From Methanogenium marinum (GTDB lineage Archaea > Halobacteriota > Methanomicrobia > Methanomicrobiales > Methanomicrobiaceae), in NCBI RefSeq assembly GCF_028912405.1, contig NZ_JAKELO010000002.1:1993276-2057275 (forward strand): a stretch of DNA of 64,000 bases, given 5' to 3'. Below are positions 17,479-26,808 of the stretch, one piece after another. Both the position numbers and the translations under genes were made by a program. Position 1 is the first letter of the stretch. Every line of letters starts with the position of its first letter. The notes under the pieces are model-generated. The model did not search any database. It was not told the DNA's origin and was given only the letters and a program-made list of their open reading frames with translations.

Positions 17479-18216
17479 TCATTTTTTCCCAGTGACCGGA
17501 TCATCACTGTCGTTTGCTTTTCCCACATTGATATGCCACTCGGAACGGCTGATAATCCCATGGAGCGTGGTCACTTCCCGCCCGGTAAGAAGGGTGCGCC
17601 CAAAGATCCGTCGCATCATGGTCATGGTATTTTCCCGCTTGTATTCCTGGTGATCGATGAGGTCCAAAAATTCGTCAATATGGGTGTAGAGGGCATCCAT
17701 ATCGCGCCGCGAAGCAGTGATGTAATTCCCCCGCGAGAGGTGTGCAAGCTCATAGCAGACAATACCTACTGCATGGGAGATATTTACAATCGGATACTCT
17801 GGTGATGTGGGAATGGTGCAGACAACATCGCACTGTCGCACCTCTTCATTGGACAGGCCCCAGTTTTCCCTGCCAAAGAGAATGGATATTCTGCCATCAA
17901 CAGGAGCAACAATATCCCGAAGTTCGTTGGGGGCATAATAGGGCATGCGCATTGCATGGGATATCGTCTTTGAGAGTTCTCCGGTTGTTGCAACAAGCAT
18001 GTTGGACTCTGCAATTACATCATCCAGGGATTCTGCGATCACCGCTGACGCCAGCACGTCCTGTGCATGGGATGCCCGGGTGAATGCCTCCATTCCCATC
18101 TCGGGTGGGTTGATAAGGACAAGTCGGGTAAACCCGAAGTTCTTCATCACTCGTGCTGCAAATCCGATATTACCTTCGTAAAGGGGTTCAACAAGGACTA
18201 TTTCGACCTCTGGCAT
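17479..18216 (-). CDS. SpoU/TrmJ-type RNA 2'-O-methyltransferase
   Basis: The 245-residue SPOUT methyltransferase has the TrmJ-like N-terminus VLVEPLYEGNIGFAARVMKN, the middle motif ILFGRENWGLSNEE and the knot motif IPTSPEYPIVNISHAVGI, which binds SAM. Archaeal TrmJ proteins methylate the 2'-OH at position 32 of tRNAs. Substrate assignment here is by family only. The ATG at 18216 is preferred to 18222 because AGG lies about 8 nt before it. It lies 20 nt downstream of the GGGP synthase gene and probably shares its transcript. Confidence 0.9.
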   Translation of the reverse strand: MPEVEIVLVEPLYEGNIGFAARVMKNFGFTRLVLINPPEMGMEAFTRASHAQDVLASAVIAESLDDVIAESNMLVATTGELSKTISHAMRMPYYAPNELRDIVAPVDGRISILFGRENWGLSNEEVRQCDVVCTIPTSPEYPIVNISHAVGIVCYELAHLSRGNYITASRRDMDALYTHIDEFLDLIDHQEYKRENTMTMMRRIFGRTLLTGREVTTLHGIISRSEWHINVGKANDSDDPVTGKK

Positions 18217-18236
18217 GTGCATATCCTGTATTTTCG

Positions 18237-18923
18237 TTATTGGACTGCCTTCACGGTCGCCCTGAGTGCAGAGACACCGTCGTCATAGACGGCATTGCCA
18301 ACAATAATGGTGTCAGCAAATTGCCCCATTTCAGCAGCTTTCTCTGCGTTATTGATGCCACCGCCATAGAAGAGGCGGGCATCAGATACCGCCTTTGATG
18401 CTGCAGCTACGACTTTTGGGTCGCCATATGTTCCCGAATATTCGATATATACCACAGGGAATGAAAAATATTGGTCTGCCACCTCTGCATAAGCAGCGAC
18501 ATCTGCTGCAGAGATGTCACAGATTGCCGCTGTTACTTTCCCTACTGATGATGCCGGATTCAGGACGATATAGGCCTCAGGAATAACTCTTGTCCAGTCA
18601 ATGTGGTTATGTTTTACCCATTTCTGGTGTGTTCCGACCATCCAGCGCATATCAGGGGTGTTGAGGACACTGGGTACAAAGAGGGCGTCCACTTCATCCA
18701 GAACCACTCCTTCAGGCCCTGCAGGTTCAACAACGATGGGCAGATCATACTCTTTCACCTGCATGATCAGTTCCCGCATATTCTCCTGGGTTACATTTAG
18801 TGTCCCTGAGAGCATCAGGGCGTCTGTTCCACTTGTCGCAATATCTGCGACAGTATCGTTGTCAATTACTTTGTCCGGGTCCAGTTTTGTGATGTGAACC
18901 CAGTCCTTCCAGCTGTCATCCAT
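18237..18923 (-). CDS. Geranylgeranylglyceryl phosphate synthase
   Basis: The 228-residue TIM-barrel enzyme forms the first ether bond of archaeal lipids by joining sn-glycerol-1-phosphate to geranylgeranyl diphosphate. Recognisable pieces are HITKLDPDK at the N-terminus, TSGTDALMLSGT, VEPAGPEGVV, the product-chain strand VVYIEYSGTYGD, LFYGGGINNAEKA (phosphate site) and DTIIVGNAVYDD. Its length is typical of the euryarchaeal form. A TTG nine bases upstream is an alternative start. It is 16 nt downstream of topA on the same strand. This gene is one of the clearest signs that the organism is archaeal. Confidence 0.93.
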   Translation of the reverse strand: MDDSWKDWVHITKLDPDKVIDNDTVADIATSGTDALMLSGTLNVTQENMRELIMQVKEYDLPIVVEPAGPEGVVLDEVDALFVPSVLNTPDMRWMVGTHQKWVKHNHIDWTRVIPEAYIVLNPASSVGKVTAAICDISAADVAAYAEVADQYFSFPVVYIEYSGTYGDPKVVAAASKAVSDARLFYGGGINNAEKAAEMGQFADTIIVGNAVYDDGVSALRATVKAVQ

Positions 18924-18938
18924 CGTTATCAATATGTT

Positions 18939-21764
18939 TTATTTGCATGCATCCTGAAATGCACGGATCTTTTCTGTGGGTATCCCTGTTGCTTTTCCGA
19001 GTTTTTTGGCATCTGCATCCTTCAGTCCTGTTGTGTCAATAACACCGGCACGGTACAGCCGTTCAAGCATTGATTCTCCCAAACCGGAAATATCCAGAAG
19101 TTCGTTTCGCCCGGTCTCTACCATCTTTGTGGTAACCTTTTTCGGTGGTGTAACACCCATTCCGGTGCAGACAGCTGTTGCATGCTTCCACGCGGTTTCT
19201 GGTTTTATCCCGGTAATAATGCTGAGGTATGCCGGATGAAGGGCACAGAAGTCTGCCGGCGTCGTGATGCCTGCTTCAAAGTATTTCTTCAGACTCACTG
19301 CAGGCACCCCGTATTCACGGAGTGCAGCACGGTTGTGGACTGCCCGTGTCTCATTAAGAAGAGTTTCTGCCTCTGTTGCGGAGAGGTGCATCTGTGTGAG
19401 TGCCTCCGGTGTCATTGCAGCCAGTCCTCCCATGTCACCGACCCCTGCCTCTACAAGTGCTGCAGCCACTTTGGCGGGTGAGCGGCCACGCCGGGGTACT
19501 ACATGTTTGCGGACAAACTTCTTCAATTCGGAACGTTTTCTGAGGATTTCGAGAACCCCCTGTGCTTCTTCCCGGAGGCAGGCCACGGTTGCCTTATCTG
19601 TACCGAGAGCTTTTGTCAGTCGTTCCGGTTCGAGGTTCGCCACTTCATACACACTGTAGATATGGGATGCATGCAGGCGTGCAATCATCTCCTCGTCTGA
19701 AGATGGCATCATCATGAGTGCTTCGTGATTTGAGCTGATGTGGTTGCAGAGGGGACACCCGATCTCCCATGGACGTGCTCCTTTCCGGATAAGGCGGACG
19801 TAATTGAGGTTGTGTATCTCGCATACCTTGTCTTCACGAATGGCTGTGCCCCACATAGCACTGGGAAGGCCGATATTGAATGTACAGTTGGGATATCCTG
19901 TACATCCGATGAACTGTGACATCCCTTTGGTCTGGCGTATCATGAGGTCGTGCCCACAGACCGGACATTTTCCGATGATCCTCTCCTCATCGTTTCGGTC
20001 CATGATCTCACGTCCGATCTGGTCTTCGTTTGCTTCGAGGGCATCAAAGACGTGGCGCAGCATTGTCTGGGATTCAGAGATGACCTCATCACGGGTAAGG
20101 TTTGCCTCCTTTATCTCCTCCATGTGCTGTTCGATGGTGCGTGTCATCTCCGGATTTGTGATGGGCACATTGTGGTTCTCCATCGCCTCAACAACACCTC
20201 TTCCGACGAGGGTGGGGCGAACAGGCGTTCCCTCCACATATCGGCGCGAGATCAGTTTGCCAATCACTTCGTGCCGGGTAGATTTTGTCCCAAGACCAAG
20301 CTCTTCCATCTGCTGAATCAGTTTGGACTGGGAATACCGGGGTGGTGGTGTGGTGAACTTTTCCTCATTGTTGATAGCAAGGATAGGGAGATGATTTCCT
20401 ACCTGCATTTCAGGAAGGATGGTATCTTTTGCCTCACTGTAGGTGTAGACTTCCCGGTAACCAGCCTCTGTGAGGCGGGATCCGGTGGCAGTATAAGTCT
20501 CCGTTCCAGCGTCAAAGAGGTATTTTAGTGTCGCCCAGCGTGCGTCAGGCGAGAGTGTCGCAAGAAATCGTCTGACAATGAGTTCATATATTTTCCACTG
20601 GTCATCGGTGAGGGCCTCTTTTTTCGCGGCACCTGCCGGATGAATTGGTGGATGGTCAGTGCTTGATTTTTTGCCGTGGGTCGGTTCCTTCCTGCGGTTT
20701 GCCTGTGTCCATTGCACTGCCTTTGAGAGACTGGTCTTCTTAAGCTCCTTCAGGATTTCATCAAGATCCAGTGATTTTGGGTATACGGTATTGTCCGTAC
20801 GAGGATAGGAGACGTATCCGTTCATATAGAGATCTTCTGCGATACGCATCGCGTTTGCCGCAGAGAAATGCAGACGGGCTGCTGCAACAATGAACGATGT
20901 GGTGTCAAAAGGTGCTGGTGCCCGATCCGTTCGGGTTCCTTCCTTTACACTGGTAACAACGAGCGGTGCAGCGGTGTTATGTTCTGCCTGTACTGCCTCG
21001 CGTTTGTCCTGGAACCGGTCAGTGGTGTGGCGTGCGGTGACGGGTGTTCCATCTTTTTCCGAATCCACTGAGAGCATCCAGTAGGGTTCCGGTACAAATG
21101 CCTCAATCTCTTTTTCCCGGTCGACGATCATTGCAAGTGTCGGGCTCTGTACCCTGCCGACGGAAAGAATGCTCTTTCCACCCCGTTTTGCGGCAATTGA
21201 GATGAACCGGGTAAGGGATGCCCCCCACAAAAGGTCAATTATCTGGCGTGCCTCACCTGCTGCTGCGAGATCAAAATCAATACCTGCAGGGTCTTCAAAG
21301 GCAGTGGTTATTTCCTGTGGGGTGATTGCAGAAAATCGGGCTCTGTGGACTGGTACGTCTTTATTTGTGGACCGTACTATCTCAAAGGCCTCCTTGCCAA
21401 TGAGTTCTCCTTCCCGGTCATAATCAGTGGCAATGGTGACAAGAGTTGCTGTTTTGGAGATCTTTTTTATCAGGGAGACGATATTTTTCGCGGTTGGTTT
21501 TTTGATGGTTTTGGCATCGATGAGAGTCCGTGGTGTATTTATCTCTGAACGCCAGTTGCTGTATCCCGGTTCAAAATCAATCTCCACCACGTGGCCACGC
21601 AGCCCCAGGGTGATGGTGTCATCAAACCGGTAGGTATTGACACCATTATCCTTTCCCGTGCGAACTTTTGGTCCTTTCTTTTCAGAGGATACTGAATCGG
21701 CACCAGCAAGAATCTCTGCGATACGTCGGGCTGCAATATTCTTTTCTGCAATGATGAGGTGCAT
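18939..21764 (-). CDS. topA: DNA topoisomerase I (type IA), archaeal
   Basis: The 941-residue enzyme relaxes negatively supercoiled DNA by single-strand passage. It has the Toprim motif TDYDREGELIG, the active-site tyrosine in VSYPRTDNTVYP and the HGKKSSTDHPPIHP motif. After residue 600 a zinc ribbon (CPVCGHDL, then CTGYPNC) and a second pair (CEIH, CPLC) are visible. The last 250 residues are built of helix-hairpin-helix-like units, for example LDISGLGESMLERLYRAGV, that grip DNA. It stands between gatB (6-nt gap) and the GGGP synthase gene, all on one strand. Confidence 0.95.
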   Translation of the reverse strand: MHLIIAEKNIAARRIAEILAGADSVSSEKKGPKVRTGKDNGVNTYRFDDTITLGLRGHVVEIDFEPGYSNWRSEINTPRTLIDAKTIKKPTAKNIVSLIKKISKTATLVTIATDYDREGELIGKEAFEIVRSTNKDVPVHRARFSAITPQEITTAFEDPAGIDFDLAAAGEARQIIDLLWGASLTRFISIAAKRGGKSILSVGRVQSPTLAMIVDREKEIEAFVPEPYWMLSVDSEKDGTPVTARHTTDRFQDKREAVQAEHNTAAPLVVTSVKEGTRTDRAPAPFDTTSFIVAAARLHFSAANAMRIAEDLYMNGYVSYPRTDNTVYPKSLDLDEILKELKKTSLSKAVQWTQANRRKEPTHGKKSSTDHPPIHPAGAAKKEALTDDQWKIYELIVRRFLATLSPDARWATLKYLFDAGTETYTATGSRLTEAGYREVYTYSEAKDTILPEMQVGNHLPILAINNEEKFTTPPPRYSQSKLIQQMEELGLGTKSTRHEVIGKLISRRYVEGTPVRPTLVGRGVVEAMENHNVPITNPEMTRTIEQHMEEIKEANLTRDEVISESQTMLRHVFDALEANEDQIGREIMDRNDEERIIGKCPVCGHDLMIRQTKGMSQFIGCTGYPNCTFNIGLPSAMWGTAIREDKVCEIHNLNYVRLIRKGARPWEIGCPLCNHISSNHEALMMMPSSDEEMIARLHASHIYSVYEVANLEPERLTKALGTDKATVACLREEAQGVLEILRKRSELKKFVRKHVVPRRGRSPAKVAAALVEAGVGDMGGLAAMTPEALTQMHLSATEAETLLNETRAVHNRAALREYGVPAVSLKKYFEAGITTPADFCALHPAYLSIITGIKPETAWKHATAVCTGMGVTPPKKVTTKMVETGRNELLDISGLGESMLERLYRAGVIDTTGLKDADAKKLGKATGIPTEKIRAFQDACK

Positions 21765-21770
21765 TTGGTG

Positions 21771-23207
21771 TCACTCCTCCGTTTCTTTCAGAGCGTCAGC
21801 CATTGCAGTATTGAGTTCTTTGGGGTCAGCCCGTCCACGTGTTGCTTTCATGACCTGACCCACGAGGAAGTTTACCGCTCCTTTCTTCCCGGCATGGTAG
21901 TCTGCAACGGCATTCGGGTTCGCGGCAATGACTTTACCTATTTCCGCAGTGAAATCATCTCCCGCAGCCTTGGTAAGGCCCAGGCGGGTTACGATGTCAG
22001 CCGGCATTTCACAGGTTTCCACATCCTCTCCTATGCAATGGTCAAGCATAACTCTGAGTACTTCAACACCGGATTTGTCGGTGATGGTGCCATCACGGAT
22101 GAGGGCAATGAGGTCTCCTATGTTCATCGTGGGCACGTCATCAATGCGCATTGAGCGGTAGTTTATTTCCCCAAGGAGAATGTCTGCCACCCATATGGCT
22201 GCAATGGCCGGGTCCGCATCTGCAACCGATTCATAGAAATTAGCGACCTTCAGGTCACCGGTGAGGGTGCGGGCATGATTCTCCGAGATGCCATACTGTG
22301 CTATAAACCGTTCCCGGCGTGCATCCGGAAGTTCGGGGAGGACAATGTCATCAATCCACCCTGAGACTCTCAGGGGGCGGAGATCGGGTTCCGGGAAATA
22401 CCGGTAGTCGTTTTCGTTCTCTTTACTGCGTGAGGAGGTGGTGATGCCCCGTCCTTCCAGGAAATGGCGTGTCTCCTGTTCAATTCTCTGTCCCTTCCGG
22501 ATGAGGTTGCGCTGGCGGGTGATCTCAAAGTTGAGTGCCTTTTCCACTCCCTTATATGAAGAGATATTTTTGCATTCCACCCGGTTATGGCCCTTTATGG
22601 AGATATTCGCGTCCACACGGATGGATCCTTCACGCTCACCGTCGAAAACTTCCAGGTATTCCAGTGTTGAGCGGAGTTTGTTCAGGAAGCGGCGTGCCTC
22701 CTTCGGGGACCGGAGATCAGGTTCGGTAACAATCTCAATCAGGGGTATGGAGCTCCGGTTATAGTCAACAAGGGAGTAGCCTGCACGATCCCGTGAGGTC
22801 TTGTGAATAAGCCTTCCGGGATCTTCTTCAAGATGAATCCGGGTGATGCGGATATTTTTTGGGTGCCCCTCGTCGTCATCAACTTCCATGATGCCCTTCT
22901 CTGCGATTGGCTTGTCATACTGGGATATCTGGTAGCCCTTTGGGAGATCAGGGTAGAAGTAATTCTTACGGGAAAATTCAGAGACTTCCGGTACGGTCAG
23001 TTTCAGGGCCTTTGCCACTTTCAGTGCATAGAGCACTGCCTGTTTGTTCAGGCGTGGCATCGCACCGGGGAGTCCCAGACAGATTGGGCATACGTGAGTG
23101 TTTGGTTCATCTCCCTGAAAATCAGTGGAACAGCCACAGAAGAGCTTTGTCTTTGTATTGAGCTGGCAGTGAATTTCAAGACCGATGATGACTGTTTTGT
23201 CTGTCAT
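21771..23207 (-). CDS. gatB: Asp/Glu-tRNA amidotransferase subunit B
   Basis: The 478-residue subunit begins VIIGLEIHCQLNTKTKLFCGC, the GatB signature with zinc-binding cysteines continued by CPICLGLPG. It binds the misacylated Asp-tRNA-Asn (or Glu-tRNA-Gln), activates the side chain with ATP and receives ammonia from GatA. The C-terminal YqeY-like domain ends VGQVMKATRGRADPKELN. In archaea that also have GatDE, GatCAB mainly makes Asn-tRNA. It is the last gene of gatC-gatA-gatB, starting 1 nt after the gatA stop. Confidence 0.96.
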   Translation of the reverse strand: MTDKTVIIGLEIHCQLNTKTKLFCGCSTDFQGDEPNTHVCPICLGLPGAMPRLNKQAVLYALKVAKALKLTVPEVSEFSRKNYFYPDLPKGYQISQYDKPIAEKGIMEVDDDEGHPKNIRITRIHLEEDPGRLIHKTSRDRAGYSLVDYNRSSIPLIEIVTEPDLRSPKEARRFLNKLRSTLEYLEVFDGEREGSIRVDANISIKGHNRVECKNISSYKGVEKALNFEITRQRNLIRKGQRIEQETRHFLEGRGITTSSRSKENENDYRYFPEPDLRPLRVSGWIDDIVLPELPDARRERFIAQYGISENHARTLTGDLKVANFYESVADADPAIAAIWVADILLGEINYRSMRIDDVPTMNIGDLIALIRDGTITDKSGVEVLRVMLDHCIGEDVETCEMPADIVTRLGLTKAAGDDFTAEIGKVIAANPNAVADYHAGKKGAVNFLVGQVMKATRGRADPKELNTAMADALKETEE

Positions 23208-23208
23208 T

Positions 23209-24513
23209 TCAGATCACCTCCGTCTCGTATGCAAACGCAGCATCCACAACCCGTTCATCCTCGAAGTGGCGGCCGATTAACTGCAGGCCGACAGGCATCT
23301 TATCAACCGTTCCACAGGGGACCGATATGGCAGGTACTCCTGCGAGGTTTGCGGGGACAGTCAGGATATCTGCAAGATACATTGAGAGGGGATCACTCTT
23401 CTCGCCGAGTTTAAATGCAATCTGTGGCATGGTAGGGCCTGCGATGATATCTGCGTCTTTGAATATTCTGAGGAAGTCTTTGCGCACATTCTCCCGTGCC
23501 ACCTGTGCCTTTGCGTAGTATTTCCCATAGTATCCGGCAGAAAGGGCGAATGTCCCTAAGAGGATACGGCGCTGCACCTCTTTTCCAAAGAATGTGCCCC
23601 TGTGGTCACGGTATTCATCATGCCATGAGCGTTTTGTCTCAACGGAGGGGCCAAAGCGTACACCGTCAAAGCGGGAGAGGTTTGATGATGCCTCACTTGT
23701 GCATGTCACGTAGTATGCGGCAAGGGCGTATGCCATGGAGGGGATGGAACAGGCCATCGTCTCAGCACCGGCATCTTCCAGTTTCCCGATAGCATTGCGC
23801 ACACTCTCTGCAACGGTGGGGTCCACACCTTCCCCGAAGAATTCCTCAGGAACTGCGATCTTCATGCCTGCAATTTCACTGGATGGTGTGTGGGTATAGG
23901 GACGGTCATAGGCTGTTGAGTCACGGGAGTCCGGGCCTGCAATGGCAGACATCAGCGTATTGACATCTGTTACTGTCTGTCCCAGAGGACCGATCTGTTC
24001 CAAAGAGTTGGAGTATGCAATGAGCCCGTAGCGTGAAACACGGCCAAAGGTTGGTTTGAGACCAACAATACCACAGAATGCTGCCGGGCAGCGGATTGAC
24101 CCGCCTGTGTCACTCCCCAGTGCCATGTCAACCATGCCGTCACCGACTGCTGCAGCACTTCCGCCGGATGACCCTCCGGGAACCCGTGATGTGTCGTGCG
24201 GGTTTGTGGTGGGCCCGTATGCACTGTTTTCAGTGGTGGTTCCCATCCCGAATTCGTCCATATTTGTCTTGCCCACGATAGCAGCGCCTGCTTCCCTGAG
24301 GCATGTTACTACATGTGCATCAAAGGGTGGGACGTATCCTGCAAGAATACGGGATCCACAGGTGGTAGGGATACCTGCTGTCGATATATTATCTTTAACA
24401 GCAATTCCTTTTCCTTCAAGCGGGCCACCAGTCTCTTCGTACATGGCCAGATCCAGACGGGTGATAAATGCATTCGTCCGGTCTGTTTTTTCAAAGAAGT
24501 ACTCTTTTACCAT
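23209..24513 (-). CDS. gatA: Asp/Glu-tRNA amidotransferase subunit A (glutaminase)
   Basis: The 434-residue amidase-signature enzyme frees ammonia from glutamine for GatB. The catalytic triad is visible: Lys in AVKDNIS, cis-Ser in PGGSSGGSAAA and the nucleophile Ser in GSDTGGSIRCPAA. The ATG at 24513 was chosen because GGTGAT, a strong methanogen ribosome site, lies 6 nt before it at the very end of gatC. A GTG at 24519 is less well placed. The start overlaps the gatC tail region, so translation is coupled. Length is normal for the family, though slightly short at the C-terminus. Confidence 0.96.
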   Translation of the reverse strand: MVKEYFFEKTDRTNAFITRLDLAMYEETGGPLEGKGIAVKDNISTAGIPTTCGSRILAGYVPPFDAHVVTCLREAGAAIVGKTNMDEFGMGTTTENSAYGPTTNPHDTSRVPGGSSGGSAAAVGDGMVDMALGSDTGGSIRCPAAFCGIVGLKPTFGRVSRYGLIAYSNSLEQIGPLGQTVTDVNTLMSAIAGPDSRDSTAYDRPYTHTPSSEIAGMKIAVPEEFFGEGVDPTVAESVRNAIGKLEDAGAETMACSIPSMAYALAAYYVTCTSEASSNLSRFDGVRFGPSVETKRSWHDEYRDHRGTFFGKEVQRRILLGTFALSAGYYGKYYAKAQVARENVRKDFLRIFKDADIIAGPTMPQIAFKLGEKSDPLSMYLADILTVPANLAGVPAISVPCGTVDKMPVGLQLIGRHFEDERVVDAAFAYETEVI

Positions 24514-24515
24514 TC

Positions 24516-24785
24516 TCACATCACCCGTGGTGCCCTGATATGCCCGTCTTCTGTCTCATGGGCGTTGGCACATGCTGCTTCCTGCGTCAGTGAAGGGGTA
24601 ACCTCATCTTCACGCAGGACATTTACCAAGTCAGCTTTGCCTTCTTCCCCATCACTGACAGTATCCAGGATATCAAAATATTCAAGTATATGATTGAACT
24701 GAGAGGTAAATTCCCCCAGTTCTTCTTTTTTTATATGGATATCTGCAAGTTTTGCAATTCCTTCAACATCGTTTTCCAAAACCAT
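24516..24785 (-). CDS. gatC: Asp/Glu-tRNA amidotransferase subunit C
   Basis: The 89-residue GatC wraps GatA and stabilises the complex. The family pattern is present: VEGIAKLADIHIKKEEL, FTSQFNHILEYFDIL and the C-terminal LREDEVTPSLTQEAA. It is the first gene of gatC-gatA-gatB. The asparagine-synthase-like gene ends 14 nt upstream on the same strand, so four genes may form one transcript concerned with amide chemistry. Confidence 0.93.
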   Translation of the reverse strand: MVLENDVEGIAKLADIHIKKEELGEFTSQFNHILEYFDILDTVSDGEEGKADLVNVLREDEVTPSLTQEAACANAHETEDGHIRAPRVM

Positions 24786-24799
24786 CTGTCTCGCGCCCT

Positions 24800-25786
24800 T
24801 CAGAGTTGATTCATGTACCCTTGTACTGAGTTTTTATAACCGTTTTTGCGTGCGGCCCGCTGGATGACCTTCCAGATACCGCTTCCATACTGCATTGCCT
24901 TCTTCTCATAACAGGCTGTTTCCTGTGGCATATAGCTGCATGCGACCTTTCTGAGGGGACGTTTTCGTACTCCCCCGAATACCTTTTTATCTGCAGGAAT
25001 CGCTTCTGCAGCGCGCACAACACGTGTATCCAGAAACGGGCAGGAAATAAAGCAGCCAAAAAGACCTGCCACTGCCTGGTCGCGTGCACTTTGCACTGCA
25101 AGGCCGGCAAAGTCATCCCGGAAGAGACGCTCCAGATCCTCTGCTTCAAGATATCGTGAATATCCCCCAAATAGTTCATCTGCCCCCTGGCCTGCAAGAA
25201 TACGGGAATACCCGTTTTCACCTGCCCACCGTGCGACAAAATACAGTGTTGCTGCAATTGATGCATCAACCGGGGTGACACGGGGAATTACCTTCATCAC
25301 TGCCTTCAGGGCATCTTCAACCTCATCAGGAGTGACGGTGACACAGATATGATCCAGACCGATTTCATTCGCCACCTCTGTTGCATGGGAGATGTCATGT
25401 GAGCCGGAAATCCCTACGGTCACGCAGGGAAGTTTTGCAATTGCTGCAATAAGAGCGGAGTCAACGCCGCCTGAGAATGCGACAATTCCTTCAGTATTTC
25501 TGAGTAATACGGCGGTTTCAATGGCATCTGCAAGGGGTAACAGGGGAGGTTCCGGTCTCACATGGCCGGTAACCGCTCCCTTTTCCATCACCACTCCTGC
25601 ATCGCATCTGCCGGGGACAATCCCCATATGATCGCGTGCACAACCGTCTTCCCAGGTAAGAAAAAATTCTCCTCCACATGAAGTGAGCCATTCTGTCCCT
25701 CCGGAGAGGCGGCCGCCAATCTCTTCTGTGGTAAGAAGGGTGCCATCTGTTTCTATCCAGCCTTTCAGGCTAATCTCTACTGCCAT
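24800..25786 (-). CDS. Asparagine-synthase-like protein without a functional glutaminase domain
   Basis: The 328-residue protein holds an asparagine synthetase C-terminal domain: PP-loop FSGGVDSALIAAI (about residues 104-116), the AsnB-like GQGADELFGGYSRYL and the C-terminal KRPLRKVA. AsnB normally starts with Cys-1 of a class II glutaminase and runs to 500 or more residues. Here only a remnant precedes the PP-loop (GGEFFLTWEDG, DHMGIVPGR) and no N-terminal catalytic Cys exists. It would have to use free ammonia or ammonia passed from elsewhere, or amidate a different substrate. It sits just upstream of gatCAB. Related short proteins are known in methanogens; their substrate is not evident from sequence. 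Confidence 0.8.
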   Translation of the reverse strand: MAVEISLKGWIETDGTLLTTEEIGGRLSGGTEWLTSCGGEFFLTWEDGCARDHMGIVPGRCDAGVVMEKGAVTGHVRPEPPLLPLADAIETAVLLRNTEGIVAFSGGVDSALIAAIAKLPCVTVGISGSHDISHATEVANEIGLDHICVTVTPDEVEDALKAVMKVIPRVTPVDASIAATLYFVARWAGENGYSRILAGQGADELFGGYSRYLEAEDLERLFRDDFAGLAVQSARDQAVAGLFGCFISCPFLDTRVVRAAEAIPADKKVFGGVRKRPLRKVACSYMPQETACYEKKAMQYGSGIWKVIQRAARKNGYKNSVQGYMNQL

Positions 25787-25972
25787 GTATGCTTCGATCC
25801 TGATATGTCCGGTTATTCAGGTACACTATCTTCACTGACTAGAAAAAGAATGTGAATTTGGCCGGTAAGGGTATTGGTGCAGGATCTGTCCCTCATAATT
25901 CACACAAAATTGATTCACGCTTGATCATTTCGTAAAACAAGTTGGTCTCTCTAAAAAAAGATCTGGATTTTA

Positions 25973-26692
25973 TTACTGGGTCTGGTCTTTTGGAGGGGCC
26001 GGTTTATCTTCAAGCATCTTCTTGTACCAGACAAACCATGGGGTGTCGAGGAACCCAATGATATTTTTGGCAACAATCTGGCCGATAATGAGTGGCAGAA
26101 GAGGAGCCACACCTGCAAAGGCGATGGTGACAAAGATGATGGAATCAAGGGTCAGGCCAACGGCGTCGCTGGACACAGATCGCAGGATGATTCTCTTTTC
26201 ATAGCGCTTTTTCAGGCCGGCAAAAATGCGTGTGTCAATGGTCTGGGTAATGAGAAATGATATCCATGACGCAACGGTGAGGCGGATGCCGAAGGTGAAG
26301 ATCTCCTGCCATGCCTCTTCGTAGGCAAAGAAAGGGGCTGGTGTGAGGGAATTTGTCATGACAAAGAAGATAACCAGAAGCACCTGAGTTATGAATGCAA
26401 TGAAAATGGCAATCTGGGCCCGTTTCATTCCATATACTTCATTGATCATATCAATTGCCTGAGAGATGAACGGGTAGATGAATACTGCCGCCGGTGCGAT
26501 GAAGACATAGATGCCGATATCAAATTCCACCACTCGTGCGGCGAGAATCTGGGAAGCTGCGAGATAAACCGCATATATAGCCACAAGCGCAGCATAACCG
26601 TATTCCCGTCTGTTGTTCAGCATCCATGCAGCCGCATACGTAACGATGGTGAGACTTATCGCCCAGTATATCCAGACAACAGGAAATGTCAT
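25973..26692 (-). CDS. YhhQ/VUT family queuosine-precursor-type transporter
   Basis: The 239-residue membrane protein has about six helices. The family marks are FIYPFISQAIDMINEVYG after the third helix, WISFLITQTIDTRIFAGLK and RSVSSDAVGLTLDSIIF. YhhQ proteins import 7-deazaguanine precursors of queuosine in bacteria; archaeal members may supply archaeosine precursors. That specificity is inferred from the family. The C-terminal tail is proline- and charge-rich (PAPPKDQTQ). It stands alone, 185 nt from the asparagine-synthase-like gene, with no archaeosine genes next to it. Confidence 0.85.
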   Translation of the reverse strand: MTFPVVWIYWAISLTIVTYAAAWMLNNRREYGYAALVAIYAVYLAASQILAARVVEFDIGIYVFIAPAAVFIYPFISQAIDMINEVYGMKRAQIAIFIAFITQVLLVIFFVMTNSLTPAPFFAYEEAWQEIFTFGIRLTVASWISFLITQTIDTRIFAGLKKRYEKRIILRSVSSDAVGLTLDSIIFVTIAFAGVAPLLPLIIGQIVAKNIIGFLDTPWFVWYKKMLEDKPAPPKDQTQ

Positions 26693-26808
26693 ATTATTAC
26701 TCTCCCTGGTGGTAGCGGTCGTATCGTGGCCATACGGGGTAGAATAAATTGATACACATCTGAGATATCATTTCATCAAAAATGGATTGTCCGGGAAAAG
26801 TTTCCCGG

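Noticed and set aside
25935-25953. GTTGGTCTCTC also present upstream of both nifB-like genes
   Set aside because: An 11-base match in an intergenic tail with no flanking likeness; probably chance.
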